Source: CBFDBF01 sp050293315 (GTDB lineage: Bacteria > Pseudomonadota > Gammaproteobacteria > Chromatiales > Chromatiaceae). From it: 60,270 nt of DNA. Below the pieces are notes generated by a model. The model was not told the DNA's origin. It was given only the letters and a program-made list of their open reading frames with translations, and ran no database searches. The stretch is from positions 1 to 60,270 of the forward strand of contig JBNKMS010000006.1 of NCBI GenBank assembly GCA_050293315.1, in the 5' to 3' direction. The first letter of the stretch is position 1, and the number at the start of each line of letters is the position of its first letter. The translations under genes were made by a program, and so were the position numbers. Positions 22,638 through 31,488 of this stretch are shown here, in pieces.

Positions 22638-23438
22638 TTACCGTACGTTGGTGATAACGTTACGTTGCTGGGTAGGTGGTGGAGATGTCAGATCTCCCAT
22701 GTTCTCTCTCTTCGGATCAGAAACTGGACTCCAGTTGTGGTCCCCAGGCTGGTATCCACCCTGGTCGCCCGAACCTCCATTCTCGTCAGGAAAACCTCCA
22801 AACACCACCCCTTTACTAACCTGTTTGACCGGTGGCCCGCCGTTCAGAGGGACAAAGTAGTACTCACCTGCATCACAGATGTACTCCTTGCCGCCGACTG
22901 TAATCACGATCGAGCCCTCAAGCACCCCGATATACCAGCCATCCTGGACCCCTGCCCCACAATCACCCAGGCATAGGCGCGCGCCATAGTGGGTCCCGCG
23001 GATGCCGATGGTGGCCACCGGGGTGTTCATCCGGTAGTTCTTCTTATGGGTCTTACCGATCCTGCCGGATATGGTGCGCAGGCCACCCTTCAACAAGCTG
23101 AAGGTGGCCTTCTCACTGCCATCCTCCTTGCCCTTGAACTGGTACTCATCGATGCGAAACTCACTCCCGGAACGCAGAGATACCAGACCGCCATCCGAGA
23201 AACGAATCTGTGCAAAGGCGTTGGAGCCGGCCACAATGGTCTCACCGGCATGCACGAATGAACGCCGCTGTAGGCGCCGTTCGCTACCGTTGGCAGCACG
23301 TGCTATAAGCTGTCCACTGCCCAGAACTACACGCCCAATCCCATCCTTTTGTGCCGCCTCGGTGCTGTAGAGGGTGGCTGGAAGAGCCAGCACCAATGCC
23401 AGCAACAGCGTGGTGGTAAGACGCAACAGGGTATTCAT
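22638..23438 (-). CDS. FecR-domain secreted protein, paralogue 1
   Basis: A 266-residue protein nearly identical to its downstream neighbour over the first 215 residues (signal MNTLLRLTTTLLLALVLALP; FecR core TPVATIGIRGTHYGARLC). The tails diverge (here ending QQRNVITNV). Homology runs past both stop codons: GGGTAGTTGTG(C/T)CACACT occurs about 30-40 bases after each gene, showing a tandem duplication that included 3' flanking DNA. It lies between the CHASE2 cyclase and paralogue 2. Confidence 0.9.
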   Translation of the reverse strand: MNTLLRLTTTLLLALVLALPATLYSTEAAQKDGIGRVVLGSGQLIARAANGSERRLQRRSFVHAGETIVAGSNAFAQIRFSDGGLVSLRSGSEFRIDEYQFKGKEDGSEKATFSLLKGGLRTISGRIGKTHKKNYRMNTPVATIGIRGTHYGARLCLGDCGAGVQDGWYIGVLEGSIVITVGGKEYICDAGEYYFVPLNGGPPVKQVSKGVVFGGFPDENGGSGDQGGYQPGDHNWSPVSDPKRENMGDLTSPPPTQQRNVITNVR

Positions 23439-23553
23439 GGCTTAACTCCTTAATTTTTGGCACTAATTACCAATCTATAGCCATTCGATACGGATAATGA
23501 GAAAGGGTTCAGTTTAACTGGGCTAAACAGTGAATCCGGTCTCATTATTAGCC

Positions 23554-25803
23554 CTACTTGGTCACAAAGGTTATCACTGCATCCCAATCCTCTCCCGGGG
23601 GATTCTCTATCAACTGCTCTGCACGCTCCAGATAGAGTCGATACAGCCTCTGTTCCGGCTCCTTCTGTAGTAACTGCCGCAGGAGCAGGCAGGCACTCTC
23701 CCACTGCCGTCCGCGGTAGGCAAGGATAGCCTCAGCGTATAGATCGAGCGATTGCCTCGTCTCAGCACTCAGCTCCTCCTCCACCCCCACCGGTTCATAG
23801 ATATTGACCGCATGCTCCCGTCCCTTCACCCGCACCGCACCCAGGTCACGAAACAGGATGTCCGACACCGCCTCACGGGTGGATTCACTGACAATAATCT
23901 CCACCCCAAACTCCTTGGTCAGCCCCTCCAGACGAGAGCCCAGATTCACCGCATCTCCCAGCACCGTATAGGCCATGCGAAACTCAGAACCCATGTTACC
24001 GACATTCATAATGCCGCTGTTTATCCCGATACCGATATGCAACTCCGGCCATCCCATAGCCTTGAATTCAGCCCGCACCTGGTGCATCTGACGACTCATC
24101 TCAAGTGCCGCCAATACGGCACTACGAGGGTGCTCCGGATCATGTAGTGGGGCACCCCAAAATGCCATGACCGCGTCGCCGATATACTTGTCTATTGTCC
24201 CCTTCTGCTTATGGATGATGCCGGTCATAGGGGTCAGATAGGCGTTCATCATACGGGTGAGTTCATCCGGTTCCAGATCCTCCGAGATCGAGGTGAAATT
24301 GCGCACATCCGAGAACAGCACGGTCATCTCCCGACTGTCACCGCCGATGCCAAAATCCTCCTCCCGTTCGCTCATCTCCGCGACAATTGCCGGTGGCACA
24401 TACTGACCGAACATCTCTCCCAACAGCCTCTTGCCCCGCGCCTCAATAAAATGGCTATAGGCGCTGTGAAACAGGAACAGCGTGAGCAGCAGCAGGAGCT
24501 GAGAGGCGATAGGCAGGACGATATCTCCCGACACCCAAAACCAGAGGTTGACCCAGATGGTGACTACCAGCGTACCCGCCACCAACAGCAGACCAGCCAA
24601 TGGCTGCAGGCGTGGCAACAGCAGATTCAACAACAGACCGATAATGAGCAGGGCAACCAGTTCAAAACCTTTGATGTAGTTCGGGTGCTCCTTCACCGCC
24701 AGGTCCAACATCCCAGCCACCAGATTGGCATGGACCTCCACCCCTGGGTAGATATTCTCTACCGGTGTAGCGCGTAGATCCATCAGCCCTGGGGCGGTAG
24801 CGCCAAACAGTACGATGGCACCATCCAGTATATTTGGATCTGCCACCCCCTGGATCACATCGGTGGCCGAAACATAGGTGAAGCTACCGCGTCTGCCTCG
24901 GTATGGGACCAGCACCGCGCCCTCTTCGTCGACCGGGATACGCAGCATATCTCCGCCTAACAGTACTCCCTCCAGCCCCAGCTCCTCTGACCCCTTCCGC
25001 TGCCCCGGGGAGATCTCCAGGGCCAGCTCCGGCTGACCATAGAGCGCCCTCACCACCGCCAGTGCAAGCGACTCATACAGCCCATCACCATAACGGGTGA
25101 GCAGCGGCACTCGCCGACAGATGCCATCCTCATCTACCTTGGTATTGAAAAAACCGGCCCCATAGGCCAACTCTTGCAGCTCCTTCAGGTTGGCGTTATA
25201 CCCCTCGATCAGGCGGAATGGGATATCTCGAGCAGACCCCTCTAGCAGCGCCGCCGGTGGAGGCAGCAGGCCAACCTGGGTATCGTTACTGGCGACATAA
25301 CCCAACACAACCTGACGTCCGCGCAGACTCTCGGCAAACAGACGATCGTAATCAAGAGACGGACGCAGCTTCTCCAGTTTTGTTCGATAGCGGGAGTTTG
25401 ACGCCAGCTCCCCCTGGGCCAGGGCCTCCAGGGTCTTCAGTCCGGAGCTATCATCATACTCTGCGAACACTACATCGAAGCCCAGTAGCGAGATCTGGTA
25501 CTTGTCGAACAGGTTGTCCACCAGACGGGCCATCTGGTCACGGCCCCATGGCCAGTGCCCCTCGGCACTTAGACTGCGCTCATCCAGATCGACAATAACC
25601 ACCCGCGGATCGATCCCCCCTGACATGGTAATACGCAGGCGGTAATCGTAGGCCAGGTTCTCAAGACGTGGTAGAAACGGCAACAGCGGATATCCAGCCG
25701 CCTGTAGTAAAAAAACCACCAGCAAGAGCATACCAAGGATAGTACGCAGGCCCCTATGGGTGAGCAATGACTTCAGCCAGGGGGAGTACTGGGTGGTAGC
25801 CAT
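23554..25803 (-). CDS. CHASE2-domain adenylate/guanylate cyclase (class III)
   Basis: A 749-residue membrane sensor. There is one N-terminal helix (about 20-43), a periplasmic CHASE2 domain (about 50-370; VIVDLDERSL, HWPWGRDQMARLVD, GAIVLFGATAPGL), three membrane helices (about 380-450), and a class III cyclase domain (about 490-690). Metal-binding Asp499 (LFSDVRNFTS) and Asp543 (KYIGDAVMAFWG) are present, as is the GIGINSGIMNVGNMGS block. It should make cAMP (or cGMP). A short helical region follows to the C-terminus. CHASE2 cyclases are commonly found beside stand-alone FecR genes. Confidence 0.94.
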   Translation of the reverse strand: MATTQYSPWLKSLLTHRGLRTILGMLLLVVFLLQAAGYPLLPFLPRLENLAYDYRLRITMSGGIDPRVVIVDLDERSLSAEGHWPWGRDQMARLVDNLFDKYQISLLGFDVVFAEYDDSSGLKTLEALAQGELASNSRYRTKLEKLRPSLDYDRLFAESLRGRQVVLGYVASNDTQVGLLPPPAALLEGSARDIPFRLIEGYNANLKELQELAYGAGFFNTKVDEDGICRRVPLLTRYGDGLYESLALAVVRALYGQPELALEISPGQRKGSEELGLEGVLLGGDMLRIPVDEEGAVLVPYRGRRGSFTYVSATDVIQGVADPNILDGAIVLFGATAPGLMDLRATPVENIYPGVEVHANLVAGMLDLAVKEHPNYIKGFELVALLIIGLLLNLLLPRLQPLAGLLLVAGTLVVTIWVNLWFWVSGDIVLPIASQLLLLLTLFLFHSAYSHFIEARGKRLLGEMFGQYVPPAIVAEMSEREEDFGIGGDSREMTVLFSDVRNFTSISEDLEPDELTRMMNAYLTPMTGIIHKQKGTIDKYIGDAVMAFWGAPLHDPEHPRSAVLAALEMSRQMHQVRAEFKAMGWPELHIGIGINSGIMNVGNMGSEFRMAYTVLGDAVNLGSRLEGLTKEFGVEIIVSESTREAVSDILFRDLGAVRVKGREHAVNIYEPVGVEEELSAETRQSLDLYAEAILAYRGRQWESACLLLRQLLQKEPEQRLYRLYLERAEQLIENPPGEDWDAVITFVTK

Positions 25804-25832
25804 GCGGAGATAGCGGCGACTACGTTAATGGA

Positions 25833-27185
25833 TCAATAGTCAAAACGGAGAGTGACGCCGACTACAGTCCGATCATAACTATATATGTCGATATTGGAGT
25901 CGTTGTCGGCATAACTGACCTCCCCACGCAGGCTCCACTGTGGATGGAAATCCCAGGTCGCCCCCACCGCGAGAGAGTAGTAGTCATCCTCACGCTTGCG
26001 TAGAAAGAGGGGATCGGTCTCGTTATAGTCACTCTTCATTGCCCGCATGGTCACATCCATACTGCAGTCGGGGCCAGCTGCTACCTCGGTTCCAAGCATT
26101 AGCCCATAGAGATCACGATCCGGAACGGTTTGGCCAAACAGTGGAGTGGCTGGAGGATCCTCTCTCTCCTCTTCACTACCACCGTAGAGAGAGGCATAGA
26201 AGATTGATCGGCCGTCACTGGAGATAGGTTGCGACCAGCCCAGCCCAACGATCGTAAGCTTGGAGTCCAGTGCGCGTGCATTAGAATCATAATCCAGTCG
26301 GTCACGCTCCACAGATAGGGTGACTCTAGCCCCATCATCCAAGCTACGACGCCACTCGGCCCGACCACCTACCATCTTGCGGTAAGGGTCATGACCTAAT
26401 TGGTAATCCTGCCACAGGGCGGTAAATCGAAACTCATTCATACCGGAGCTGTATATCACCCCGCCCTCGACGTTGGTCTCAAAGACATCGTGCTGTGAGC
26501 TCTCCGTGTAATCATGTTTAGAGCCATCCAGTGACCCAAACAGGGCAACCGAATGGTTGAGTGGAACCGATCCATATACCCCAACAGCGGCCTTCATATA
26601 GCCGCTATCCTCGGCCATCGCCGAATCACTCAGGGTAGTACTCCACCCTACCAAGGGGACATATACTCCCCTACTGTCTGCACCACCATTAATATTGTCG
26701 TCATGGCCAACCCCGAATTCCGCATAGAAACCGCCGCTGGCCTGAAGGCTTGAACTACGCCCGCTGGTGAGATCCTGATAGCGCTCCGCCTGTTGCCTGA
26801 TATCTTCTGAAGGATTTCCGGACAGCAGGGTATCCAGCTCCTTACGAGAACGGCCATACTGCCCCATGTCGTAATAGCCGCGTACCAGTCCAAGCCTCGC
26901 CTGTTGGTTATCCGGCTGTAGCATCAACACCCGCTCCAGCGCGAATATACCCTCACTGGCAGATCCTTGCTCTATAGCAGCCAGGCCGTAGTAGAGGTCA
27001 AAGCGTGGGTCGCCCTCTCCCTCAAAGATATGCTCTTGCGCCAGCGCATAGACCGACTTCGAATCACCTGACTTATAGGCCGCCTGCATATCATCGATAT
27101 AACCGGCCGCCACAGGAGCTGCCGCGCACAGCAGCAGTACAAAAGCATAGAGGCAATGGTGTAGTGGTGATCTTAGATTTATCAT
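25833..27185 (-). CDS. TPR protein with C-terminal outer-membrane beta-barrel
   Basis: A 450-residue exported protein with a signal peptide (cleavage near PVAAG), TPR-like helices (about 30-140; LALER-type repeats such as FALERVLMLQPDNQQARLGL) and a C-terminal part of alternating strands (about 150-450) ending in aromatic RFDY, as expected for an outer-membrane barrel. The layout resembles Slam (surface lipoprotein assembly modifier) proteins, though identity to that family is not certain. It precedes the CHASE2 cyclase by 29 bases on the same strand and is likely the first gene of that unit. Confidence 0.8.
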   Translation of the reverse strand: MINLRSPLHHCLYAFVLLLCAAAPVAAGYIDDMQAAYKSGDSKSVYALAQEHIFEGEGDPRFDLYYGLAAIEQGSASEGIFALERVLMLQPDNQQARLGLVRGYYDMGQYGRSRKELDTLLSGNPSEDIRQQAERYQDLTSGRSSSLQASGGFYAEFGVGHDDNINGGADSRGVYVPLVGWSTTLSDSAMAEDSGYMKAAVGVYGSVPLNHSVALFGSLDGSKHDYTESSQHDVFETNVEGGVIYSSGMNEFRFTALWQDYQLGHDPYRKMVGGRAEWRRSLDDGARVTLSVERDRLDYDSNARALDSKLTIVGLGWSQPISSDGRSIFYASLYGGSEEEREDPPATPLFGQTVPDRDLYGLMLGTEVAAGPDCSMDVTMRAMKSDYNETDPLFLRKREDDYYSLAVGATWDFHPQWSLRGEVSYADNDSNIDIYSYDRTVVGVTLRFDY

Positions 27186-27272
27186 AATTGCAGTCCCAGC
27201 AACCTGTCGCTAGCTTATCCCTTCATTTCGATCCCAAAACTATGCGTAGCAGGTATCTGTTTGTCAATACTC

Positions 27273-28106
27273 TTACTGCGTCTCCAATGGCTTATCTGAT
27301 TGCTCTGCAAGGGCAACTGTCCCATGCTCCTTAAGCTTTCCAATGATCATCTCAAAGTGTTCCACCGGATAAGCCCCCAACACCGGTACCCCATTCAAGA
27401 TAAAAGCAGGAGTACCATTAAAACCGAATTTCGCTGCCTCTTCTATATCATCAGAAATACGCTTTTTGATCTTGTCAGAGCCAAGGTCGGCCTTCAGCCT
27501 CTTCATGTCCGCGCCCACCTTCTTGGCAGTAGCCTGGAGAAAAGAGTCGCCCTTTTGCAGTTCACCCTGATTGGCAAACAGTTCATCATGAAAGGCAAAT
27601 GCCTTGGCAGGATCCTGCAGACGCAGCGCCTCGTAATAGCTGGCAGCTTTCATGGCGTGTTGATGAAAACTGAGTGGCAGATGTTTATATACAAACTGTA
27701 ACTGATCTCCATACCGCTTCATCAGCTCGGCTACCACACCCTGCCCGCGGCTACAGAAGGGGCACTCAAAGTCAGAATACTCTACCAAGACCAGAGGCGC
27801 GGTTTTATTACCTCTAATGGCCTCATCGTCGCGAATCACCGGCTGCAACGGCTCTGATAGATGTTTCTCTATAAGTTGCTTGACGTTCTCCTCTTCGCTC
27901 TGCTGCGCCTGTCTGGCGAGCTCCTGCTTTGCCGCATCCATAGCCAGCTGCAACACTTCGACAAACTCCAGGGGGTGCTCTTTGATAGCATCGAAGATGA
28001 TATCTGGATTCTCCTTCAATACGGTGGCGACCTGCTGCTTTCCATTGCTACATCCACCAATAAACAGAAGCGCACAGACCAAAACGAACAGCCAAATTAC
28101 TCTCAT
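27273..28106 (-). CDS. DsbA-family thiol:disulfide oxidoreductase, predicted lipoprotein
   Basis: A 277-residue thioredoxin-fold protein. The signal ends LLFIGGCSN, so it should be lipid-anchored. A helical N-terminal region (about 25-95) precedes the DsbA fold with active site DFECPFCSRG (CPFC) and cis-proline loop NGTPAFIL. Such proteins oxidise or isomerise periplasmic disulfides. The 88-residue N-terminal extension is of the kind that can dimerise. It is divergent from nrdJa across a 437-base region. Confidence 0.9.
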   Translation of the reverse strand: MRVIWLFVLVCALLFIGGCSNGKQQVATVLKENPDIIFDAIKEHPLEFVEVLQLAMDAAKQELARQAQQSEEENVKQLIEKHLSEPLQPVIRDDEAIRGNKTAPLVLVEYSDFECPFCSRGQGVVAELMKRYGDQLQFVYKHLPLSFHQHAMKAASYYEALRLQDPAKAFAFHDELFANQGELQKGDSFLQATAKKVGADMKRLKADLGSDKIKKRISDDIEEAAKFGFNGTPAFILNGVPVLGAYPVEHFEMIIGKLKEHGTVALAEQSDKPLETQ

Positions 28107-28228
28107 TACAAATTACTCCGAAACCAAAAAATATGCCTAAGCCGCATTCTACCTGATTGTTCATGGCAGCTGTGGAATTTATACCCAGGATATGGACGAT
28201 TCCTGCGATAGTCTCTAGATTTTACAAA

Positions 28229-28244
28229 ACACAATATGTAGTAT
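28229..28244. promoter_or_regulatory. candidate NrdR box 1 (degenerate)
   Basis: ACACAATATGTAGTAT matches the 16-base NrdR consensus (ACACwATATATwGTGT) in its left half and centre but is imperfect on the right. It lies 140 bases before the second box, in the leader of the ribonucleotide reductase genes. Confidence 0.5.
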
Positions 28245-28342
28245 TACGTGCACCATTCACATTTTTTAGTAAAAAATGAAGAAATGTTTGTAAGTATTTG
28301 TTTATGTAGATATTACGCGCCTCTAATATAGTGAATTTATTC

Positions 28343-28371
28343 TTGACACAACGGTTTTCAAAAGCTAGGCT
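28343..28371 (+). promoter_or_regulatory. candidate sigma-70 promoter of nrdJa-nrdJb
   Basis: TTGACA at 28343-28348 and TAGGCT at 28366-28371 are 17 bases apart. The predicted start of transcription falls within or just before the NrdR box at 28384-28399, so repressor binding would block initiation. Confidence 0.5.
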
Positions 28372-28383
28372 TTCACCGATAAA

Positions 28384-28399
28384 ACACAATATATTGTGT
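28384..28399. promoter_or_regulatory. NrdR box 2 (perfect palindrome)
   Basis: ACACAATATATTGTGT is a perfect 16-base palindrome and matches the NrdR consensus exactly. NrdR is the ATP/dATP-sensing repressor of ribonucleotide reductase genes. The site is 145 bases before the nrdJa start; nrdR itself is not in the window. Confidence 0.85.
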
Positions 28400-28543
28400 T
28401 TTCCACTATTACCATATTTAGCGCTATAAATTCAGACCGGAAGTGCATCCGGCAACTACAACAGAACGCTGAATTTGGAATATATTCAGTTAATAATCAA
28501 GAAGTTATAAAAAGATAGAAATACGATAAGGACACCTATACTA

Positions 28544-30697
28544 ATGAAAAGCGCCCATCTTAAGGCCGTCCCCTCCAAGGTTTCAGATATCCCACTGCAG
28601 GCCGCATCAGAAGATATCTGGGATACCAAATATCGACTCAAGACCAAGGAGGGGGTTCCGGTAGACCAGGATATTGATGCCACTTACCGCCGGGTCGCCA
28701 AGGCCCTGGCCAAGACCGAGCAGACCCCGGAACTGCAGGAGAAGTGGGAGCAGCAGTTCATCTGGGCCCTGCGTCACGGCGCCATCCCGGCCGGTCGTAT
28801 CACCTCCAACGCCGGTGCACTGAAACATAAGCCGGCCACCTCCACTATCAACTGTACCGTCTCCGGGATCATCCATGATTCCATGAACGAGATCCTGGGC
28901 AAGGTACATGAGGCGGGGCTTACGTTGAAAGCAGGGTGTGGTATCGGTTATGAGTTCTCCACCCTGCGTCCCAAAGGGGCCTACGTCAGCGGCGCCGGGG
29001 CCTACACCTCGGGTCCGCTCTCTTTTATGGATATCTATGACAAGATGTGTTTCACCGTCTCCTCGGCTGGTGGCAGACGGGGTGCGCAGATGGCCACCTT
29101 TGATGTCGGCCATCCCGATGTAATGGACTTTATCCGGGCCAAACGGGAGGCTGGGCGCCTGCGTCAATTTAACCTCTCCCTGCTCATCACCGCAGAGTTC
29201 ATGGAGGCGGTGAAGGGTGATGCCAATTGGGATCTGGCCTTTCCTGTCACCCAAGCTGAAGTAGAGAGCGACCAGCTGGATCTATCCGACTCCAACAAGA
29301 TCGTGTGGCGAGAGTGGCCCTACCAGGACAACTTTGTGGTTAACGGTACGGGAAAGGTTGCCTGCAAGATCTACCAAACCATCCGGGCACGCCGTCTGTG
29401 GGATGTCATCATGTCCTCCACCTACGACTATGCAGAGCCTGGCTTTATCCTTATCGACAAGGTCAACGAACAGAACAACAACTGGTTCTGTGAGAATGTA
29501 CGGGCGACCAACCCTTGCGGTGAGCAACCACTGCCTCCATACGGCGCCTGTCTGCTCGGCTCAATCAACCTGACCCGCTTCGTCCTAAATCCATTCACCA
29601 GCGAGGCCGAATTTAACTGGGATGAGTTCCGTAAGACAGTACGGATCTTCACCCGTATGCTGGATAACGTGGTGGAGATCAACGGTCTGCCGCTGGAGCA
29701 GCAGCGGGATGAGATTATGCGCAAGCGCCGCCACGGTATGGGCTACCTCGGCCTGGGCTCGGCCATCACCATGCTCTGCATGAAGTACGGTGAGAGCGAA
29801 TCGCTGGAATTCACCGAGCGGGTAACCAGAGAGCTGGCGCTGGAGGGGTGGCGTACAGGGCTGGAGCTGGCTAAAGAGAAGGGTCCCGCCCCGATTATGG
29901 AGGAGGAGTTTGAGGTAACCGCCGAGATGCTGGCGCGCCGCCCGGAGATGGTGGTAGATAACTGGAAAGTCGGTAACAAGATCAAGGGCAAGGTGCTACA
30001 TGCAAAATATAGCCACTACATGCAGCAGGTAGCAGAGGAAGAACCAAAACTTGTTGACGAATTGGCAAAGGTCGGCTGTCGCTTTACCCACCACAGCTCT
30101 ATCGCCCCCACCGGCACCATCTCTCTCTCGCTGGCCAATAATGCCAGCAACGGTATCGAGCCAAGTTTTGCCCACCACTACTCACGTAACGTGATCCGTG
30201 AGGGCAAGAAAAGTAAAGAGAAGATAGACGTCTTTAGCTTTGAACTGCTGGCCTATCGTGAGCTGGTAAATTCTGCCGCCATGCCCTACTCAGAAAAAGA
30301 GGAGGAGCAGCTTCCGGAGTACTTTATTACTGCGGACAGCATCACTCCAAAGCAGCATGTTGATATACAGGCTGCGGCACAGAAGTGGATCGACTCCTCT
30401 ATCTCCAAGACTGCCAATGTCCCCACTGACTATCCGTATGATGAGTTTAAGGACATCTACCTCTATGCCTACGAGCAGGGGTTGAAGGGTTGCACCACCT
30501 TCCGCTTCAACCCGGAGGCGTTTCAGGGGGTATTGGTAAAAGAGGAGGATCTAGAGAATACTACCTACTGCTTCACCCTTGATGACGACACCGTTATTGA
30601 AGCAAAGGGTAACGAGGAGATTGAATATGACGGTGAAATCCACACCGCCGCCAACCTATTTGACGCCCTAAAAGAGGGCTATTACGGAAAATTCTGA
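28544..30697 (+). CDS. nrdJa: adenosylcobalamin-dependent ribonucleotide reductase, catalytic part (class II)
   Basis: A 717-residue class II reductase subunit that converts ribonucleotides to deoxyribonucleotides with B12, independent of oxygen. The catalytic radical loop NPCGEQPLPPYGACLLGSIN supplies the active-site Cys and Glu; the N-terminal SNAGALKHKPATSTINC holds the first redox Cys, and GGRRGAQMATFDVGHPD is also conserved. The protein ends without the C-terminal Cys tail, which lies in the next gene. This split matches NrdJa/NrdJb of Pseudomonas aeruginosa. Confidence 0.94.
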   Translation: MKSAHLKAVPSKVSDIPLQAASEDIWDTKYRLKTKEGVPVDQDIDATYRRVAKALAKTEQTPELQEKWEQQFIWALRHGAIPAGRITSNAGALKHKPATSTINCTVSGIIHDSMNEILGKVHEAGLTLKAGCGIGYEFSTLRPKGAYVSGAGAYTSGPLSFMDIYDKMCFTVSSAGGRRGAQMATFDVGHPDVMDFIRAKREAGRLRQFNLSLLITAEFMEAVKGDANWDLAFPVTQAEVESDQLDLSDSNKIVWREWPYQDNFVVNGTGKVACKIYQTIRARRLWDVIMSSTYDYAEPGFILIDKVNEQNNNWFCENVRATNPCGEQPLPPYGACLLGSINLTRFVLNPFTSEAEFNWDEFRKTVRIFTRMLDNVVEINGLPLEQQRDEIMRKRRHGMGYLGLGSAITMLCMKYGESESLEFTERVTRELALEGWRTGLELAKEKGPAPIMEEEFEVTAEMLARRPEMVVDNWKVGNKIKGKVLHAKYSHYMQQVAEEEPKLVDELAKVGCRFTHHSSIAPTGTISLSLANNASNGIEPSFAHHYSRNVIREGKKSKEKIDVFSFELLAYRELVNSAAMPYSEKEEEQLPEYFITADSITPKQHVDIQAAAQKWIDSSISKTANVPTDYPYDEFKDIYLYAYEQGLKGCTTFRFNPEAFQGVLVKEEDLENTTYCFTLDDDTVIEAKGNEEIEYDGEIHTAANLFDALKEGYYGKF

Positions 30698-30710
30698 CAA
30701 GGTTACTGTT

Positions 30711-31403
30711 ATGGCTATCAAAATAGAGAAGAAAATCGTCGACTACACCGTCGCAGCAGAAGAGCAAGTGCAAACAGAGGGGAGCGCAACTCCTGAAAAA
30801 GAGTCCAATATCGAGCAGATGCACGAGAATGTGGCGCGTCCGGAGATGCTGTTTGGTTCCACCTACAAAATCAAGACCCCACTGTCACAACATGCACTCT
30901 ACATAACCATTAACGACATCATCCTCAACCATGGCACCCCGCATGAGGTGCGGCGCCCGTTCGAGGTGTTTATCAACTCCAAGAACATGGATCATTTCCA
31001 GTGGATCGTGGCGCTGACCCGTATCATCTCGGCAGTCTTCCGTAAGGGTGGGGATGTAACCTTCCTGGTTGAGGAGCTGCGCTCCGTGTTCGACCCCAGC
31101 GGCGGCTATTTCAAAAAGGGCGGTAAATTCATGCCCTCGCTGGTGGCGGAGATCGGTGATGTCATCCACTGCCATCTGGTGATGATCGGCCTGCTACAGG
31201 AGGAGGAGCCGGACGAGTACCAGAAACAGCTGATCGCTGAGAAGCGCGCCCAGTATGAAGCCTCTATCAATATGCGGGACACCGAACATGATAGCGACTT
31301 CCCGGACGGCGCCCAACTCTGCGTTAAATGCAATACCAAGGCAATGATTCAGATGGATAATTGTCTAACCTGTTTGAATTGCGGCGAATCCAAGTGCGGA
31401 TAG
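30711..31403 (+). CDS. nrdJb: class II ribonucleotide reductase, C-terminal part (NrdJb, TSCPD-type)
   Basis: A 230-residue protein 13 bases after nrdJa. The centre (about 65-165: HALYITINDIILNHGTPHEV then PFEVFINSKNMDHFQWIVAL) is the TSCPD-type domain normally at the C-terminus of single-chain class II enzymes. The end has CVKCNTKAMI then CLTCLNCGESKCG, a Cys-rich tail that would rereduce the active-site disulfide or bind zinc. In P. aeruginosa both chains are needed for B12 binding and activity. Confidence 0.9.
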   Translation: MAIKIEKKIVDYTVAAEEQVQTEGSATPEKESNIEQMHENVARPEMLFGSTYKIKTPLSQHALYITINDIILNHGTPHEVRRPFEVFINSKNMDHFQWIVALTRIISAVFRKGGDVTFLVEELRSVFDPSGGYFKKGGKFMPSLVAEIGDVIHCHLVMIGLLQEEEPDEYQKQLIAEKRAQYEASINMRDTEHDSDFPDGAQLCVKCNTKAMIQMDNCLTCLNCGESKCG

Positions 31404-31488
31404 GGTGTTGAGATAGCCCTGATCTGTTTATAGATTCGACTACTGCGTCTGATTTATTCAGGATCAACTACGGGCTACTTAATATATC

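Noticed and set aside
28318..28333. third NrdR box (CTCTAATATAGTGAAT)
   Set aside because: Only the centre matches; both outer ends break the palindrome.
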